Shown here one piece after another: positions 1 to 9,300 of a stretch of 64,000 nucleotides of DNA. The stretch is from an uncultured bacterium (lineage in GTDB: Bacteria; Bacillota; Negativicutes; Acidaminococcales; Acidaminococcaceae). The position numbers and the translations under genes were made by a program. Below the pieces are notes generated by a model. That model was not told the DNA's origin and did no database searches. It saw nothing but the letters and a program-made list of their open reading frames with translations. Numbering within the stretch: position 1 is the first letter of the stretch; each line of letters begins with the position of its first letter. The DNA is taken from assembly GCA_905215645.1 (NCBI GenBank), contig CAJMQS010000005.1, positions 1 to 64,000 of the forward strand, given 5' to 3'.

Positions 1-21
1 GCTATGCGGCTCTACAGCTAA

Positions 22-56
22 GGGGGTGTTGCACACAACGTGCAACACCCCCTTTG
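22..56 (+). terminator. Intrinsic terminator of the gene before the window
   Basis: A perfect 13-bp inverted repeat (GGGGGTGTTGCAC at 22-34, its complement at 40-52) encloses a 5-base loop and is followed by a short T-run. The arms are nearly the same as those of the terminator at 50251-50298. Confidence 0.85.
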
Positions 57-118
57 TCATGCTTAATTTGTTCCAAATATTACAGTACAAATACTTATAC
101 ATATTTCGTGAAAAAATA

Positions 119-147
119 TTCACACCACCCCACAACTATGGTATAAT
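119..147 (+). promoter_or_regulatory. Sigma-A-type promoter of the deacetylase/ABC operon
   Basis: TTCACA at 119-124 and TATAAT at 142-147 are separated by 17 bp. The predicted start, near 154, is about 50 bases before the GTG start at 203, so translation from the upstream in-frame ATG at 26 is unlikely. Confidence 0.7.
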
Positions 148-202
148 ATCCTTTATCGTAATCAAGTCTTCTTACATCATATTCTTACAGAGGGTGAACA
201 CA

Positions 203-1054
203 GTGATTTCTTTGAAAAATGGGGACGGGATCCAATGGCCGGAGGGCAAACGGATCGCCGTCATGCTGACCTTCGACTTCGATGCGGAACTGCTGCGGTA
301 TTCCGTCATCGGGAAGAGGAAAATCGGCTTTGCAGATGTATCACGGGGCCAATACGGGCCCAAGGAAGGGCTGAAACGGTGCCTGGCCATGCTCCAGCGG
401 CATCAGCTGCCGGCCACGTTCTTCATTCCGGGGGAAATCATCGAAAAGTACCCGGAACAGTGCCGGGAAATCGCTGCCGGAAAGTATGAAATCGCCTTCC
501 ATGGGTACGCGCACGACAACACCATCGGTCTTTCAAAAGAACAGGAAATCGCCAGCCTGGAAAAAAGCGAAGGACTGATCCAGGGACTCTGCGGCCGGAA
601 ACCGGTGGGGGCCCGGGGGCCTTTGGATGCTCTCCAGGATGACAGCCTGGACCTTTTCGCCCAAAGGGGCTATCTCTACGATTCCACCTTGAAGGACTGC
701 GACTGGCCCTATGTGCTGGAAAACGGCTTGGTGGAACTGCCTACGGATGTGGCCATGGATGACTTTTCCTATTTTTACTTCTCTTACGCAGATGAAGCTC
801 CCATCAACTGCAGCTATCTGCCCGACGATGTGTATGCCATGTGGCAGGACGCCTTCGACGAATTGGCGGCGGAAGGGGATAAGATCATGGTGATCAAGCT
901 CCATCCTCAGCTCATCGGCCGGGTCAGCCGGATTGCTATGCTGGAACGGTTCATCCTGTATATGCAGCAGCGGGGGGCCTGGATCGCCGACTGCCAGACC
1001 GTGGCCCAATATGTGAAAGAATCCTATAAGGCAAAGGAGAGCGAAGCAAAATGA
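203..1054 (+). CDS. NodB-fold polysaccharide deacetylase / cyclic-imidase-like hydrolase (first of two)
   Basis: This 283-residue protein of the metal-dependent NodB fold starts at a GTG preceded by AGAGGGTGA; the promoter at 119-147 excludes the longer frame from 26. The catalytic Asp/metal Asp motif FDFD lies at residues 24-27 and the metal-binding HGYAHD, with H100 and H104, follows. The family includes chitin and peptidoglycan deacetylases but also PuuE allantoinase and cyclic imidase, which open cyclic amides. There is no signal peptide or membrane segment, so it is probably cytosolic. That, together with the amino-acid ABC genes and racemase downstream, favours a small imide or hydantoin-like substrate over a cell-wall glycan. 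The fold is well supported; the substrate is inference. Confidence 0.85.
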   Translation: MISLKNGDGIQWPEGKRIAVMLTFDFDAELLRYSVIGKRKIGFADVSRGQYGPKEGLKRCLAMLQRHQLPATFFIPGEIIEKYPEQCREIAAGKYEIAFHGYAHDNTIGLSKEQEIASLEKSEGLIQGLCGRKPVGARGPLDALQDDSLDLFAQRGYLYDSTLKDCDWPYVLENGLVELPTDVAMDDFSYFYFSYADEAPINCSYLPDDVYAMWQDAFDELAAEGDKIMVIKLHPQLIGRVSRIAMLERFILYMQQRGAWIADCQTVAQYVKESYKAKESEAK

Positions 1055-1884
1055 ATATGAACTGGCCGGATCACAGACCCATGGCCCTGTGTCTCTCCTT
1101 TGACATCGACGCAGAGACCCTGTGGCTCACAAGGAATCCCATCAATTACCATCATCCCGTCCACGTTTCCCGGGGACGGTATTCCGTCAAGCAGGGAATC
1201 CCCCGGATCCTTCGGCTGCTGGAGAGCGAAGGGGTGAAAGCCACCTTCTTCACACCGGCTTATACGGCGGAACTCCATCCGGACGTGATCCGGGACATCG
1301 ACGCCCAGGGCCACGAAATCGCTTACCACGGCTATCTCCATGAAGCCTATGACGACTACGACAAGGAAAATGCCCTGATGGAGAAATGCGAGAAGATCTA
1401 CCAGGGAATCATCGGCAAGCGGCCTATGGGGGATCGGAGCCCCGATGGACTCCTGTACGATTTCCATCTGAAGCTCTGGCTGGAGAGAGGGTATATTTAT
1501 TCTTCCAACTGGCGGGATACGGACCGTCCTTTCATCCACCAGCTGGACGGAAAGCCCATTCCCATCGTGGAACTCCCCAAGGACAGCATCAACGATGACA
1601 CTTCCTATGATATGTACACCATCCAGCACCCGGAGCACTATTACTTGAAGAGCGGACGGGAAATGGTGCAGATCTGGAAGGAAGAACTGGACGGCCTGCT
1701 GGAAGAAGGGGGCTATATGAATTTCGTCATGCATCCCCAGTTCATCGGCCATCCCGGCTATATCCACGCCTTGCGGAGCTTTATCCGCTATGCCAAGGAC
1801 CATGGGGCATGGATCGCCACCGATGAACAGGTGGCCCGGCATCTCCTGGCCCAGAATGGATTCCCGGAATATGGGGATAAATAA
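1051..1884 (+). CDS. NodB-fold polysaccharide deacetylase / cyclic-imidase-like hydrolase (second of two)
   Basis: This 277-residue paralogue of the preceding protein overlaps it by ATGA, so the two are probably translationally coupled. The SFDID motif (D18, D20) and HGYLH (H93, H97) supply the expected metal and catalytic residues, a GDRSPDG loop resembles the RGPLD loop of its partner, and the C-terminal MHPQFIGHP carries the conserved late histidine. Such pairs could form a heteromer or act on two related substrates. No secretion signal is seen, again arguing against a cell-wall role. It belongs to the operon that continues to 5717. Family assignment is firm; the specific reaction is not known. 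Confidence 0.85.
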   Translation: MNMNWPDHRPMALCLSFDIDAETLWLTRNPINYHHPVHVSRGRYSVKQGIPRILRLLESEGVKATFFTPAYTAELHPDVIRDIDAQGHEIAYHGYLHEAYDDYDKENALMEKCEKIYQGIIGKRPMGDRSPDGLLYDFHLKLWLERGYIYSSNWRDTDRPFIHQLDGKPIPIVELPKDSINDDTSYDMYTIQHPEHYYLKSGREMVQIWKEELDGLLEEGGYMNFVMHPQFIGHPGYIHALRSFIRYAKDHGAWIATDEQVARHLLAQNGFPEYGDK

Positions 1885-1937
1885 AGAAAGAAAAAATCAG
1901 CAGTAAGCTACACAGAGAAATTTGAAAGGAGCTGGAA

Positions 1938-2765
1938 ATGATGAAAGCAAAATGGATGAAAATGATGGCAACGGCCCTGGTTATGGTTTCTGCTTCCCTG
2001 GTGATCGCCGGGTGCGGCGGCAGCGAAAAGAAAGCAGCCAAGAAGGAAGAAGGAGGGACCCTGCGGGTCGCCATGACGGCCACTTTCCCGCCTTTTGAAT
2101 ATGTGGACAGCAAGACCCAGAAGTTCACTGGCATCGATGTGGATATCGCCAATTACATCGCCAAGAAGCTGGGGAAGAAAGTGGAAGTCACCGATATGAA
2201 ATTCGCCTCCCTGATCCCCACCCTCCAAAGCGGCCGGGCGGATATGGTGATTTCTGGGATCTCTCCCACGGCCAAACGCAGTGAAGTGGTCAGCTTCACC
2301 AAACCGTATTTCTACCCGCCCAAAGCCATCGTGGCCAAGAAAGGGACCAACTTCACTTCCTTGGAAGCCCTGAAAGGCCATAAGGCCGGCGCCACCATGG
2401 GCACCACCTATGTAAAGGAACTGAAATCCGTACCGGGCATCGATGTAGTGGAACTGGATAGCGCCACCATGGCCGTCCAGGATGTGCTGAACGGCCGTCT
2501 GGATGCCACTGTGTGCGACGGGACCCATGCTATCGTGTTCTGCAAAGAACATCCAGAACTGGAAATGCACATGATGAAGCTCTCCACCAGCAATGATGAC
2601 ACCTTTGCCATCGCCTTCCCCAAAGATTCCAAAGATGTGGAAAAAGTCAACGCCATCCTGGATGAAATGAAGAAGAATGGGGAATTCCATAAGATCCTGG
2701 TGAAGCACATGGGCGAAGAACAGACCGCCGATTACGAAAAGAAAGTCAAGGAACTGGGCCTGTAA
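1938..2765 (+). CDS. Amino-acid ABC transporter substrate-binding lipoprotein (first copy)
   Basis: This 275-residue solute-binding protein of the polar-amino-acid family 3 has a lipoprotein signal ending in VIAGC, with Cys26 as the predicted lipidated residue. The mature part opens with the family pattern of TFPPFEYVD followed by GIDVDIANYIAKKLG. AAGGAG lies 6 bases before the ATG. It is about 60 per cent identical by eye to the next gene product, so the operon carries two binding proteins for one permease/ATPase set. The ligand is probably an amino acid or derivative; GIDVDIA and SGISPT are typical of HisJ/GlnH-like proteins but do not fix the ligand. Confidence 0.92.
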   Translation: MMKAKWMKMMATALVMVSASLVIAGCGGSEKKAAKKEEGGTLRVAMTATFPPFEYVDSKTQKFTGIDVDIANYIAKKLGKKVEVTDMKFASLIPTLQSGRADMVISGISPTAKRSEVVSFTKPYFYPPKAIVAKKGTNFTSLEALKGHKAGATMGTTYVKELKSVPGIDVVELDSATMAVQDVLNGRLDATVCDGTHAIVFCKEHPELEMHMMKLSTSNDDTFAIAFPKDSKDVEKVNAILDEMKKNGEFHKILVKHMGEEQTADYEKKVKELGL

Positions 2766-2780
2766 TAAAGGAGATGCATC

Positions 2781-3617
2781 ATGGAACTGCGCAAGAAGCT
2801 GCTAGCCGGAATGGCCATCGGACTGTCCGCCCTGCTGATCGCCGGCTGCGGCGGATCGGATACCAAGAAAGATGCTGCCAAAGGAAATGACGGAGGGAAG
2901 AAATTGGTGGTGGCCATCAACGCCACCTTCCCGCCTTTTGAAAGTGTCAAGGAAGGCACCAAGGATTACAGCGGCATCGATATCGAAATCGCCCAATACA
3001 TCGGGAAGAAGCTAGGGAGACCTGTGGAATTCCAGGATATGAAGTTCGCCTCCCTGGTTCCCACCCTCCAGAGCGGCCGGGCGGACATGATCGTTTCCGG
3101 GATCTCTCCCACCGCCAAGCGGAAAGAAGTGGTCTCCTTCTCCAAGCCCTATTACTTCCCCATGAAGGCCCTGATCTTCAAGAAAGGGACCGGGTTCAAA
3201 TCCCTGGCTGACCTGAAAGGGAAGAAAGCAGGGGCTTCCATGGGTACTACCTATGTGAAGGAACTGAAAGAAGCCGGCGGCATCGAAGTGACGGAGCTGG
3301 ACAATACCCCGCTGGTGGTCCAGGACATCAAGAACAGCCGATTGGATGCAGGGCTTTTCGATTCGGCCCAGGCTTCCGTATTTGTGAAGGAAAATCCGGA
3401 TCTGGAAATGGCCATCCTGGACCTGCCCGTGGTCAACGATGACACCTTTGCCATCGCCCTGCCCAAAGATTCCAAAGACGTGGCCAAGATCAATGACATC
3501 CTGAAAGAAATGAAGTCCAACGGGGAATTCCACAAGATCCTGGTGAAATACCTGGGAGAAGCGGCTGCCAAGCAGTATGAAGCGGCAGAAGCCAAATTGG
3601 ACATTGCCAAACAATAA
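2781..3617 (+). CDS. Amino-acid ABC transporter substrate-binding lipoprotein (second copy)
   Basis: This 278-residue family-3 solute-binding lipoprotein has lipobox LIAGC with Cys23. It shares TFPPFE, GIDIEIAQYIGKKLG, LQSGRADM and the C-terminal NGEFHKILVK with the preceding gene and is clearly a tandem duplicate. The regions that differ, such as SVKEGTKDYS versus YVDSKTQKFT near the first binding lobe, suggest that ligand preference may have changed. The intergenic gap is 15 bp with AAAGGAGATG as ribosome-binding site, so the gene is co-transcribed. It would dock to the permease at 3646-4302. Confidence 0.92.
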   Translation: MELRKKLLAGMAIGLSALLIAGCGGSDTKKDAAKGNDGGKKLVVAINATFPPFESVKEGTKDYSGIDIEIAQYIGKKLGRPVEFQDMKFASLVPTLQSGRADMIVSGISPTAKRKEVVSFSKPYYFPMKALIFKKGTGFKSLADLKGKKAGASMGTTYVKELKEAGGIEVTELDNTPLVVQDIKNSRLDAGLFDSAQASVFVKENPDLEMAILDLPVVNDDTFAIALPKDSKDVAKINDILKEMKSNGEFHKILVKYLGEAAAKQYEAAEAKLDIAKQ

Positions 3618-3645
3618 TCCCACCTGAAAAGAGAAGCGAGATCCT

Positions 3646-4302
3646 ATGTTTAAATTTTCCGTTTTAGTGCCTTATCTGCCCCTTCTGGAAAGTGCCGTGT
3701 GGGTGACTTTGAAATTCACCTTCTTTTCCACTTTCCTGGGGTTCATCGGGGGCTTCTTCCTGGCCCTCATCACCATCTCCCGGAACCGGATCCTGGCACC
3801 CCTGGCCCGGTTCTACATTTCCGTATTCCGGGGGACTCCGCTTTTGGTGCAGCTGATGCTGATCTATTTCGCCACGCCCCAGATCACCGGGTATACCATC
3901 TCTGCCCTGGAAGCAGGGGTCCTGTCCTTCGGCCTGAATTCTGCAGCTTATATTTCGGAAGCCCTCCGGGGCGGCATCCTTTCCGTGGATAAAGGCCAGT
4001 GGGAAGCGGCCCTTTCCCTGGGTGTGCCCAAGCACCGGTTCATCCTGGATGTAATCCTGCCTCAGGCCATCAAGAATACCTTCCCGGCCCTGATCAACGA
4101 AAGCATCGCCCTCCTGAAGGATTCCAGCTTGGTTTCCGTCATCGGGGTGGCCGATACCCTGCGCTGGGCAGACCTGATCCAGGCTAAGACTTTCCGGGCT
4201 TTTGAAGCCTTTATCGTAGCGGCTGCCGTCTATTATGTGCTGGTGATGATCCTTACCTTCATCGGTGCTTATTTTGAAAAGAAGGTGCGTATCAGTGACT
4301 GA
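3646..4302 (+). CDS. Amino-acid ABC transporter permease (HisM/GlnP type)
   Basis: This 218-residue inner-membrane permease has five hydrophobic segments and the ABC-permease EAA loop (around QWEAALSLGVPKHRFILDVILPQA), which contacts the ATPase. FRGTPLLVQL is typical of the polar-amino-acid 3-TM family. It is the only permease in the operon and so probably works as a homodimer. Its last codons overlap the ATPase start. It receives substrate from one or both binding lipoproteins encoded just upstream. Confidence 0.93.
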   Translation: MFKFSVLVPYLPLLESAVWVTLKFTFFSTFLGFIGGFFLALITISRNRILAPLARFYISVFRGTPLLVQLMLIYFATPQITGYTISALEAGVLSFGLNSAAYISEALRGGILSVDKGQWEAALSLGVPKHRFILDVILPQAIKNTFPALINESIALLKDSSLVSVIGVADTLRWADLIQAKTFRAFEAFIVAAAVYYVLVMILTFIGAYFEKKVRISD

Positions 4303-5029
4303 CATCATCCAAGTAGAACATGTAGCAAAAAGTTTCGGAAGCCTGGAAGTGCTGAAAGACATCACCCTCAGCGTAGGGAAGGGGCAGGTGGTCACCATCA
4401 TCGGCCCCTCCGGCAGCGGAAAATCCACCCTGCTCCGTTGCCTGAACCTGCTGGAACGGCCCAACGCCGGGAAAATCATCTTCGAAGGCCAGGATATCCT
4501 GGCACCGGGGGTAAAGATCGCGGACATCCGGAAAAAAGAAGTGATGGTGTTCCAGCATTTCAACCTGTTCAAGAACATGACCGTGCTCCGGAACGTGACC
4601 TATGCTCCCATGGTGGTCAACGGAAAGAGCCGGGAAGAAGCGGAAAAAGATGGCCGGGAACTTTTGGCCAAGGTGGGCCTGGCAGACAAAGCGGACGAAT
4701 ATCCCAGCCGGCTTTCCGGGGGACAGCAGCAGCGGGTGGCCATTGCCCGTGCCATGGCCATGCATCCCGATGTGCTTTTGCTGGACGAACCTACTTCCGC
4801 TCTGGATCCGGAAATGGTCAAAGAGGTGCTGGACGTGATCCGGGACCTGGCCAAGAGCGGCATCACCATGGTGCTGGTGACCCATGAAATGGGTTTTGCC
4901 CGGGATGTGTCCGACATGATCCATTTCATGGATGGAGGCTACCTGGTGGAAAGCGCTCCTCCGGCGGAATTCTTCACCCATCCCAAATCGGAACGGGCCC
5001 GGAAATTCCTTTCCAAGATTTTAGCCTGA
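4295..5029 (+). CDS. Amino-acid ABC transporter ATP-binding protein (GlnQ/HisP type)
   Basis: This 244-residue ABC ATPase has Walker A GPSGSGKST, a Q-loop (FQHFNLF), signature LSGGQQQR, Walker B VLLLDEPTSALDPE and a switch His in VTHEMGF. The start is taken as GTG 4295, which has GAAGGTG upstream and overlaps the permease stop by 8 bp; the longer frame from 4265 would run further into the permease and has no ribosome-binding site. It energises uptake through the permease. The next gene begins 7 bp after the stop. Confidence 0.94.
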   Translation: MTDIIQVEHVAKSFGSLEVLKDITLSVGKGQVVTIIGPSGSGKSTLLRCLNLLERPNAGKIIFEGQDILAPGVKIADIRKKEVMVFQHFNLFKNMTVLRNVTYAPMVVNGKSREEAEKDGRELLAKVGLADKADEYPSRLSGGQQQRVAIARAMAMHPDVLLLDEPTSALDPEMVKEVLDVIRDLAKSGITMVLVTHEMGFARDVSDMIHFMDGGYLVESAPPAEFFTHPKSERARKFLSKILA

Positions 5030-5036
5030 GGTGCCT

Positions 5037-5717
5037 ATGAAGATCCGTATCATCAACCCGGATTATGGGGTTGGAGAAAAAAATATGGCCCAGCGCTGCC
5101 AGATTCTCCAGCGGTACGTAGGACCCGATGTGGAGCTTTCCATGGTCTGCCTTACTCGGACGAAAGTAGAAATCGACAGTGCGGCGGACGTGGTACTGGC
5201 CGGGCCGGAAATCCTGGACCTGGCCCAGGAGGCGGAACAGGACGGCTGTGATGCGGTGGTGCTGTACTGCTTTTCCGATCCGGCGGCGGAAGCCTGTCGG
5301 GAACGGCTCCGGATCCCTGTGGTGGGTGGGGCCCAGGCTTCAGTGCTCTTGGCACCGTTAGTGGCTCGGCAGGCTGGGGTCATCCTCAGCGATCCTTCCC
5401 GGATCGGAGAAAAGGAACTGTTCCTGCCCACTTTGGGCATCGCGCCCGGTCGGATCAAGGCCATCGGGGCCATCCATTTTGCGGGGAGATCCATTTGGGA
5501 CAATCGGGAAGAAGCCTTTGCCCAACTGGTGGAAGAAGGCGGACAGCTGATCCGGGAAACGGGAGTCCAGTGCCTGATCTTGGGCTGCCTGTCCTTTTTG
5601 GGATTGGCCCGGCCTCTCAGCGAAAAGCTGGGGGTACCGGTGATCGACCCGGCCATAGCTGCCGTATGCACCGCAGAAAGCCTGGTGCGGCAGGGAATCC
5701 TTTTCCCTTGCACCTGA
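5037..5717 (+). CDS. Asp/Glu/hydantoin racemase family protein
   Basis: This 226-residue protein of the two-cysteine Asp/Glu racemase superfamily has the candidate catalytic pair Cys78 (VLYCFSDP) and Cys184 (LGCLSF), the usual hydantoin/aspartate racemase arrangement. GAGGTG is 3 bases before ATG 5037; the same GAGGTG-type site precedes other starts here (43278), so ATG is preferred to GTG 5031. As last gene of an operon with two imidase-like enzymes and an amino-acid importer, it may racemise a hydantoin or amino acid before or after ring opening. AroM-like or maleate-isomerase-like functions in the same fold cannot be excluded. Confidence 0.8.
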   Translation: MKIRIINPDYGVGEKNMAQRCQILQRYVGPDVELSMVCLTRTKVEIDSAADVVLAGPEILDLAQEAEQDGCDAVVLYCFSDPAAEACRERLRIPVVGGAQASVLLAPLVARQAGVILSDPSRIGEKELFLPTLGIAPGRIKAIGAIHFAGRSIWDNREEAFAQLVEEGGQLIRETGVQCLILGCLSFLGLARPLSEKLGVPVIDPAIAAVCTAESLVRQGILFPCT

Positions 5718-5736
5718 CTGTAAAGTATGTTATAAT
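5708..5736 (+). promoter_or_regulatory. Promoter of rpsO
   Basis: TTGCAC at 5708-5713 and TATAAT at 5731-5736 with a 17-bp spacer. It overlaps the 3' end of the racemase gene, and transcription would begin near 5743, giving a leader of about 100 bases. Confidence 0.75.
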
Positions 5737-5737
5737 T

Positions 5738-5843
5738 CCAGAGTGCCGAAAGGGCACAGTATCTGAAACCTTGGCGCTGCTGCGCGACACTCCGACGCCA
5801 GCTGCAGCCAGAGGCTTTTCTATGACCAAGGAGGAAAAGAAAC
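5738..5843 (+). promoter_or_regulatory. rpsO 5' leader, possible S15 autoregulatory element
   Basis: The leader contains a GTGCC/GGCAC hairpin (5743-5757) and a second stem, TGGCG at 5772-5776 with CGCCA at 5796-5800, followed by a CAGCTG-rich segment and the AAGGAGG ribosome-binding site. S15 represses its own mRNA through leader structures in many bacteria, but the folds differ between phyla. This one is proposed from position and hairpins only. Confidence 0.4.
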
Positions 5844-6110
5844 ATGTTGACACCTGCCAGAAAGAAAGAACTCATCGAAACCTATCGGATTAACGAACAG
5901 GATACCGGATCTCCGGAAGTCCAGATCGCCATCCTGACCGAACGGATCGGCTATCTGACCGAACACCTGAAGAACAACAAGAAGGACCATCATTCCCGCC
6001 GGGGCCTGCTGAAAATGGTCGGCCAGCGCCGGGGTCTGCTGAACTACCTGATGAAGAAGAACATCGAACGGTACAGAAGCATCGTAGAAAGACTGGGCCT
6101 GCGGAAATAA
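5844..6110 (+). CDS. rpsO: 30S ribosomal protein S15
   Basis: This 88-residue protein is full length for S15, with the conserved DTGSPEVQIAILTERI, the HxKDHHSRRGLL rRNA-binding segment and C-terminal YLMKKNIERY. S15 binds 16S rRNA at the helix 20-22 junction and organises the platform of the small subunit. It is preceded by a strong AAGGAGG site and followed directly by an intrinsic terminator. Pnp, often next to rpsO, is not here. Confidence 0.98.
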   Translation: MLTPARKKELIETYRINEQDTGSPEVQIAILTERIGYLTEHLKNNKKDHHSRRGLLKMVGQRRGLLNYLMKKNIERYRSIVERLGLRK

Positions 6111-6125
6111 TTCCAGCCGGAACAG

Positions 6126-6177
6126 AAGGGATTGCTGTACGTGTGAAAACCACACAAGTGCAGCAATCCCTTTTTTC
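6126..6177 (+). terminator. rpsO terminator
   Basis: AAGGGATTGCTG (6126-6137) pairs with 6161-6172 and is followed by six T. The apex holds GTGTGAAAACCACAC, also found at the apex of the terminator at 50251-50298. Confidence 0.92.
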
Positions 6178-6265
6178 TGTTTCTCTTGACATTGATAAAT
6201 ATAAGAATATGCTACAATACATAGTGATAAAAGCGAGAAAATCAGATGGATTGTTCTGAAGCTTA

Positions 6266-6292
6266 TTGAAGCCAGGCGGAATGTGCTATAAT
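6266..6292 (+). promoter_or_regulatory. Possible promoter of the autotransporter gene
   Basis: TATAAT at 6287-6292 with a weak TTGAAG at 6266-6271 (15-bp spacer), in an AT-rich stretch between the rpsO terminator and the gene. A second candidate is TTGACA at 6186-6191 with TACAAT at 6213-6218, but its 21-bp spacer is long. Confidence 0.35.
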
Positions 6293-6376
6293 ATAGTCAA
6301 TTGTTAAACTAGTATATTTAATTCGTTAATAATCAATCAATCAACTATTATTTTACGGTAAGGAGCCTGATCACTG

Positions 6377-9300
6377 ATGAAAGAACGATTTACGAAACCA
6401 ACGACCTTGGGGCTCACAGCCGCTGTGCTGCTGTCCTTGTTTGCCGGCCAGCGCTATGGCCAGGCCGCTGGACACCACTATGAATGGGTGAACAAATGGA
6501 GCGGGGATGCTGTGGAAGGGGACCCCATCACGGTCCACTACCTCCAGGGCTGGAACCAGGACAAGGTCACGGTAGGGACGGATGGAACCAGTCAGGTGAC
6601 CATTGCCGACTACGGCGGCAGCAACGGGGGAGAGGCCACCGTCAAGGGGAAGGATATTTCCTTTACCGGCGGCTTTACAACCGGGGGCACCATCCGTGCT
6701 GGAGGCGAGGGGACCGAGAACCTTTCGGCGGTGACTGTCAATGCAGTGCAGATAGGGGGACAGAGTGCCGGGGGAACGGTGGACCTGGACGGGAAGAACC
6801 TTTCCATCACCGGCAGCCAGGGCGTCAATGCAGCAGGGGGCAGTACCCTCAGCCTGGGCAGCCGATACATGACGGGAGACCTGCACCTCCAGACCCTCAG
6901 CGTATCCGGCTCCAGCACCGTAACTATCGGCAATGCCAATGCCGGGGATATCACTATCGATGAGTTCGGAGTGGGCGGGACCCAGACCTCTTCCACGGGG
7001 GAACCCATCCTGAACACCATCACCGTTTCGGGGAACAACCTGTCCATCGGGAATACCCGGGCTTCCGAATCCAATGCCCAGGTGACTTTCAATGCCCGGG
7101 GCAATGTGACCGCCAAAAACGGCCTGGTGATGACCGGATCCTACCTTCCCAGTTCCGCTCCCTATGCTTCCGTCACGGTGAACGCGGGGGGAGATGTGGA
7201 ATTGGGAACATACGGCCAGACCTCCAGCCCCTGGAACCGGAATGCGGCTTTGGCTGCTGTGGGTGGCCATGCCAAGATTGCTGTGACGGCCGCTGGGAAA
7301 GTGGATGCTTCCGGAGATTTCACCGTGACTGGGGACGGCAGCATCCGGGTGAAAGCCGCCAGCATCTCGTCGGACGGTCTCCTCCATGCCACCGGGAAGG
7401 ATGCCAGCTTGACCCTCATCGCGGAAGATCCAGCGGGGAACCGGGGGAATATCACTGCTCAGGAACTCCAGGTGGACAGCCAGGGGACTGCTTCCCTTAC
7501 GGGGAAGACCATCACCCTGGCTCCGGAGGCGGATGGCAGTTACTTCCATCGGTCCCTCCATGTGACGGACTGTGATGTGGATATGGATGCAGATGAAATC
7601 AATCTGGCTTCCGGAATCTTATTCAACGGGACCGCAAAGTTGGACCTGAAAGCTGCCCGTAAGCTGACCATCGGGAATGCCCTGAATGAAAATTCCTATG
7701 ATACCAGTGCCATCCGTCTTACCTACGGCGGTTACGGAGAAACGGGCACCGGGCAGCTCTATGCCGGCGGCAGCCAGGCGGAGGTGACGGTGAACGGTTC
7801 CGTGGCCGTGACAGGGACCAGCAATCAAGATGAATTGGCCTGGTTCAACGGGAAAGATCTGGTCTTCAATGCTTCCAAGATGCCGGCTTTGACGGATACT
7901 TCTTCTGATATGTACAACGCGGTAGCTCTGGACTTTACCGATTCACAGTTCTGGTCCGGCAATGTGGACACCACGGAGACCACTACGGTGAACGGCCATA
8001 TCTTGACCAACGGATCCAATGCCTTCGTGCTCTATGGCAGCCAGGCAGTCACCCTGAACGGGTTGAAAGGGGATTTCGAAAATAACAGGAACGCCTTTTC
8101 CCTCACCGACCGAGGCAGTTCTTCCATCCAGATCGGGGATGCAGATACGGCCCAGACTACGGTGAACGGGGAAATCGTCACGGGAAAAGATACCGTCCTG
8201 TATGTGGGCGGGAAAAATATCCTTTTGGACAACGCCGGCTATACGGCCCTTTATGCCAACGCCAACAGCAAATCCGTGGAAATCGGCCGGACGGCACCGG
8301 AAGGAAAAACCTCCGATACGGTGGCTATCAAAGGACGGCTGCTGGTCAACGGGGTCGCCCGGATGGATGTAGTGGGGAAAAATATCACCCTCAGCGACGG
8401 GGCCGCTCCGGACAGCGGGACATTGGGGACTACGGTGAAGACCAAAGAGGACGGGACTTCTACGGACCCGGACAGCCATACCCATGACGCTGTGGTGATC
8501 CAACAGGCTGCGGACAATGCCCTGGTCATCGGGGAAGCGGATTCCAACGTGAGCATCGATGGCCGACTGGTGGGCCTCAATGGAGGGTATTCTGTGGATG
8601 GGGATATTATTCACATATATGAAGGATCCAATAAAGACCAGAACCTGGTCCTTACCACCGGCGGCGCCGTGAATCTGGGCCATGATGGGACCAGCCTGCT
8701 CCAGATCGATGGCGGCATCTGGGCCATGGGGGACAGCCCCCATGTGGTGGATCTCCAGGGCCGAAATATCCTCATCGATCCGGCCAGGGGCATGCGGGCG
8801 GTCCAGGCCAATGCCATGCCGGTAACCATCGGGGACAGCGCCACGGAAAATGCCGTAGTGAATGGAGAAATCTGGTCCCTTTCCGAGAAAGCGCCCATCA
8901 CCTTGGATGCCAGCCAGTACGTCCTATCGGCCAATGGCAGCACCTATGCGGCCCGTTCTTCCGGAGGCGGTTCCATCACCCTGGGCCATGAAGGCAGCAC
9001 CGGGATCATCGATGGGGACCTGACCGCTGCTGCCGGCAGCTCTCTGGAGGCGTATCTGAAAGGCAGCGGCTCCCAACTGAAGGGCAAGGTGGATGACCAG
9101 AATCTGGATTCCGGGATCGCTTCCGACGCTGGGATCACCCTCCATCTCAACGATGGTGCGGTCTGGAACCTGGATGGGGATTCGAAAGTCACCCAACTTC
9201 AGGCAGATGCCGGGATTGTCCATTTGAATCAGGAGACCACGGATCAAAAATTGTACACGGGGAACTTTGCCGGGGATGGGGCTGTTGTCCTTATGGGGCA

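Noticed and set aside
26..202. N-terminal extension of the first deacetylase frame
   Set aside because: It starts inside the terminator hairpin and crosses the promoter at 119-147; its translation is unlike any deacetylase N-terminus.
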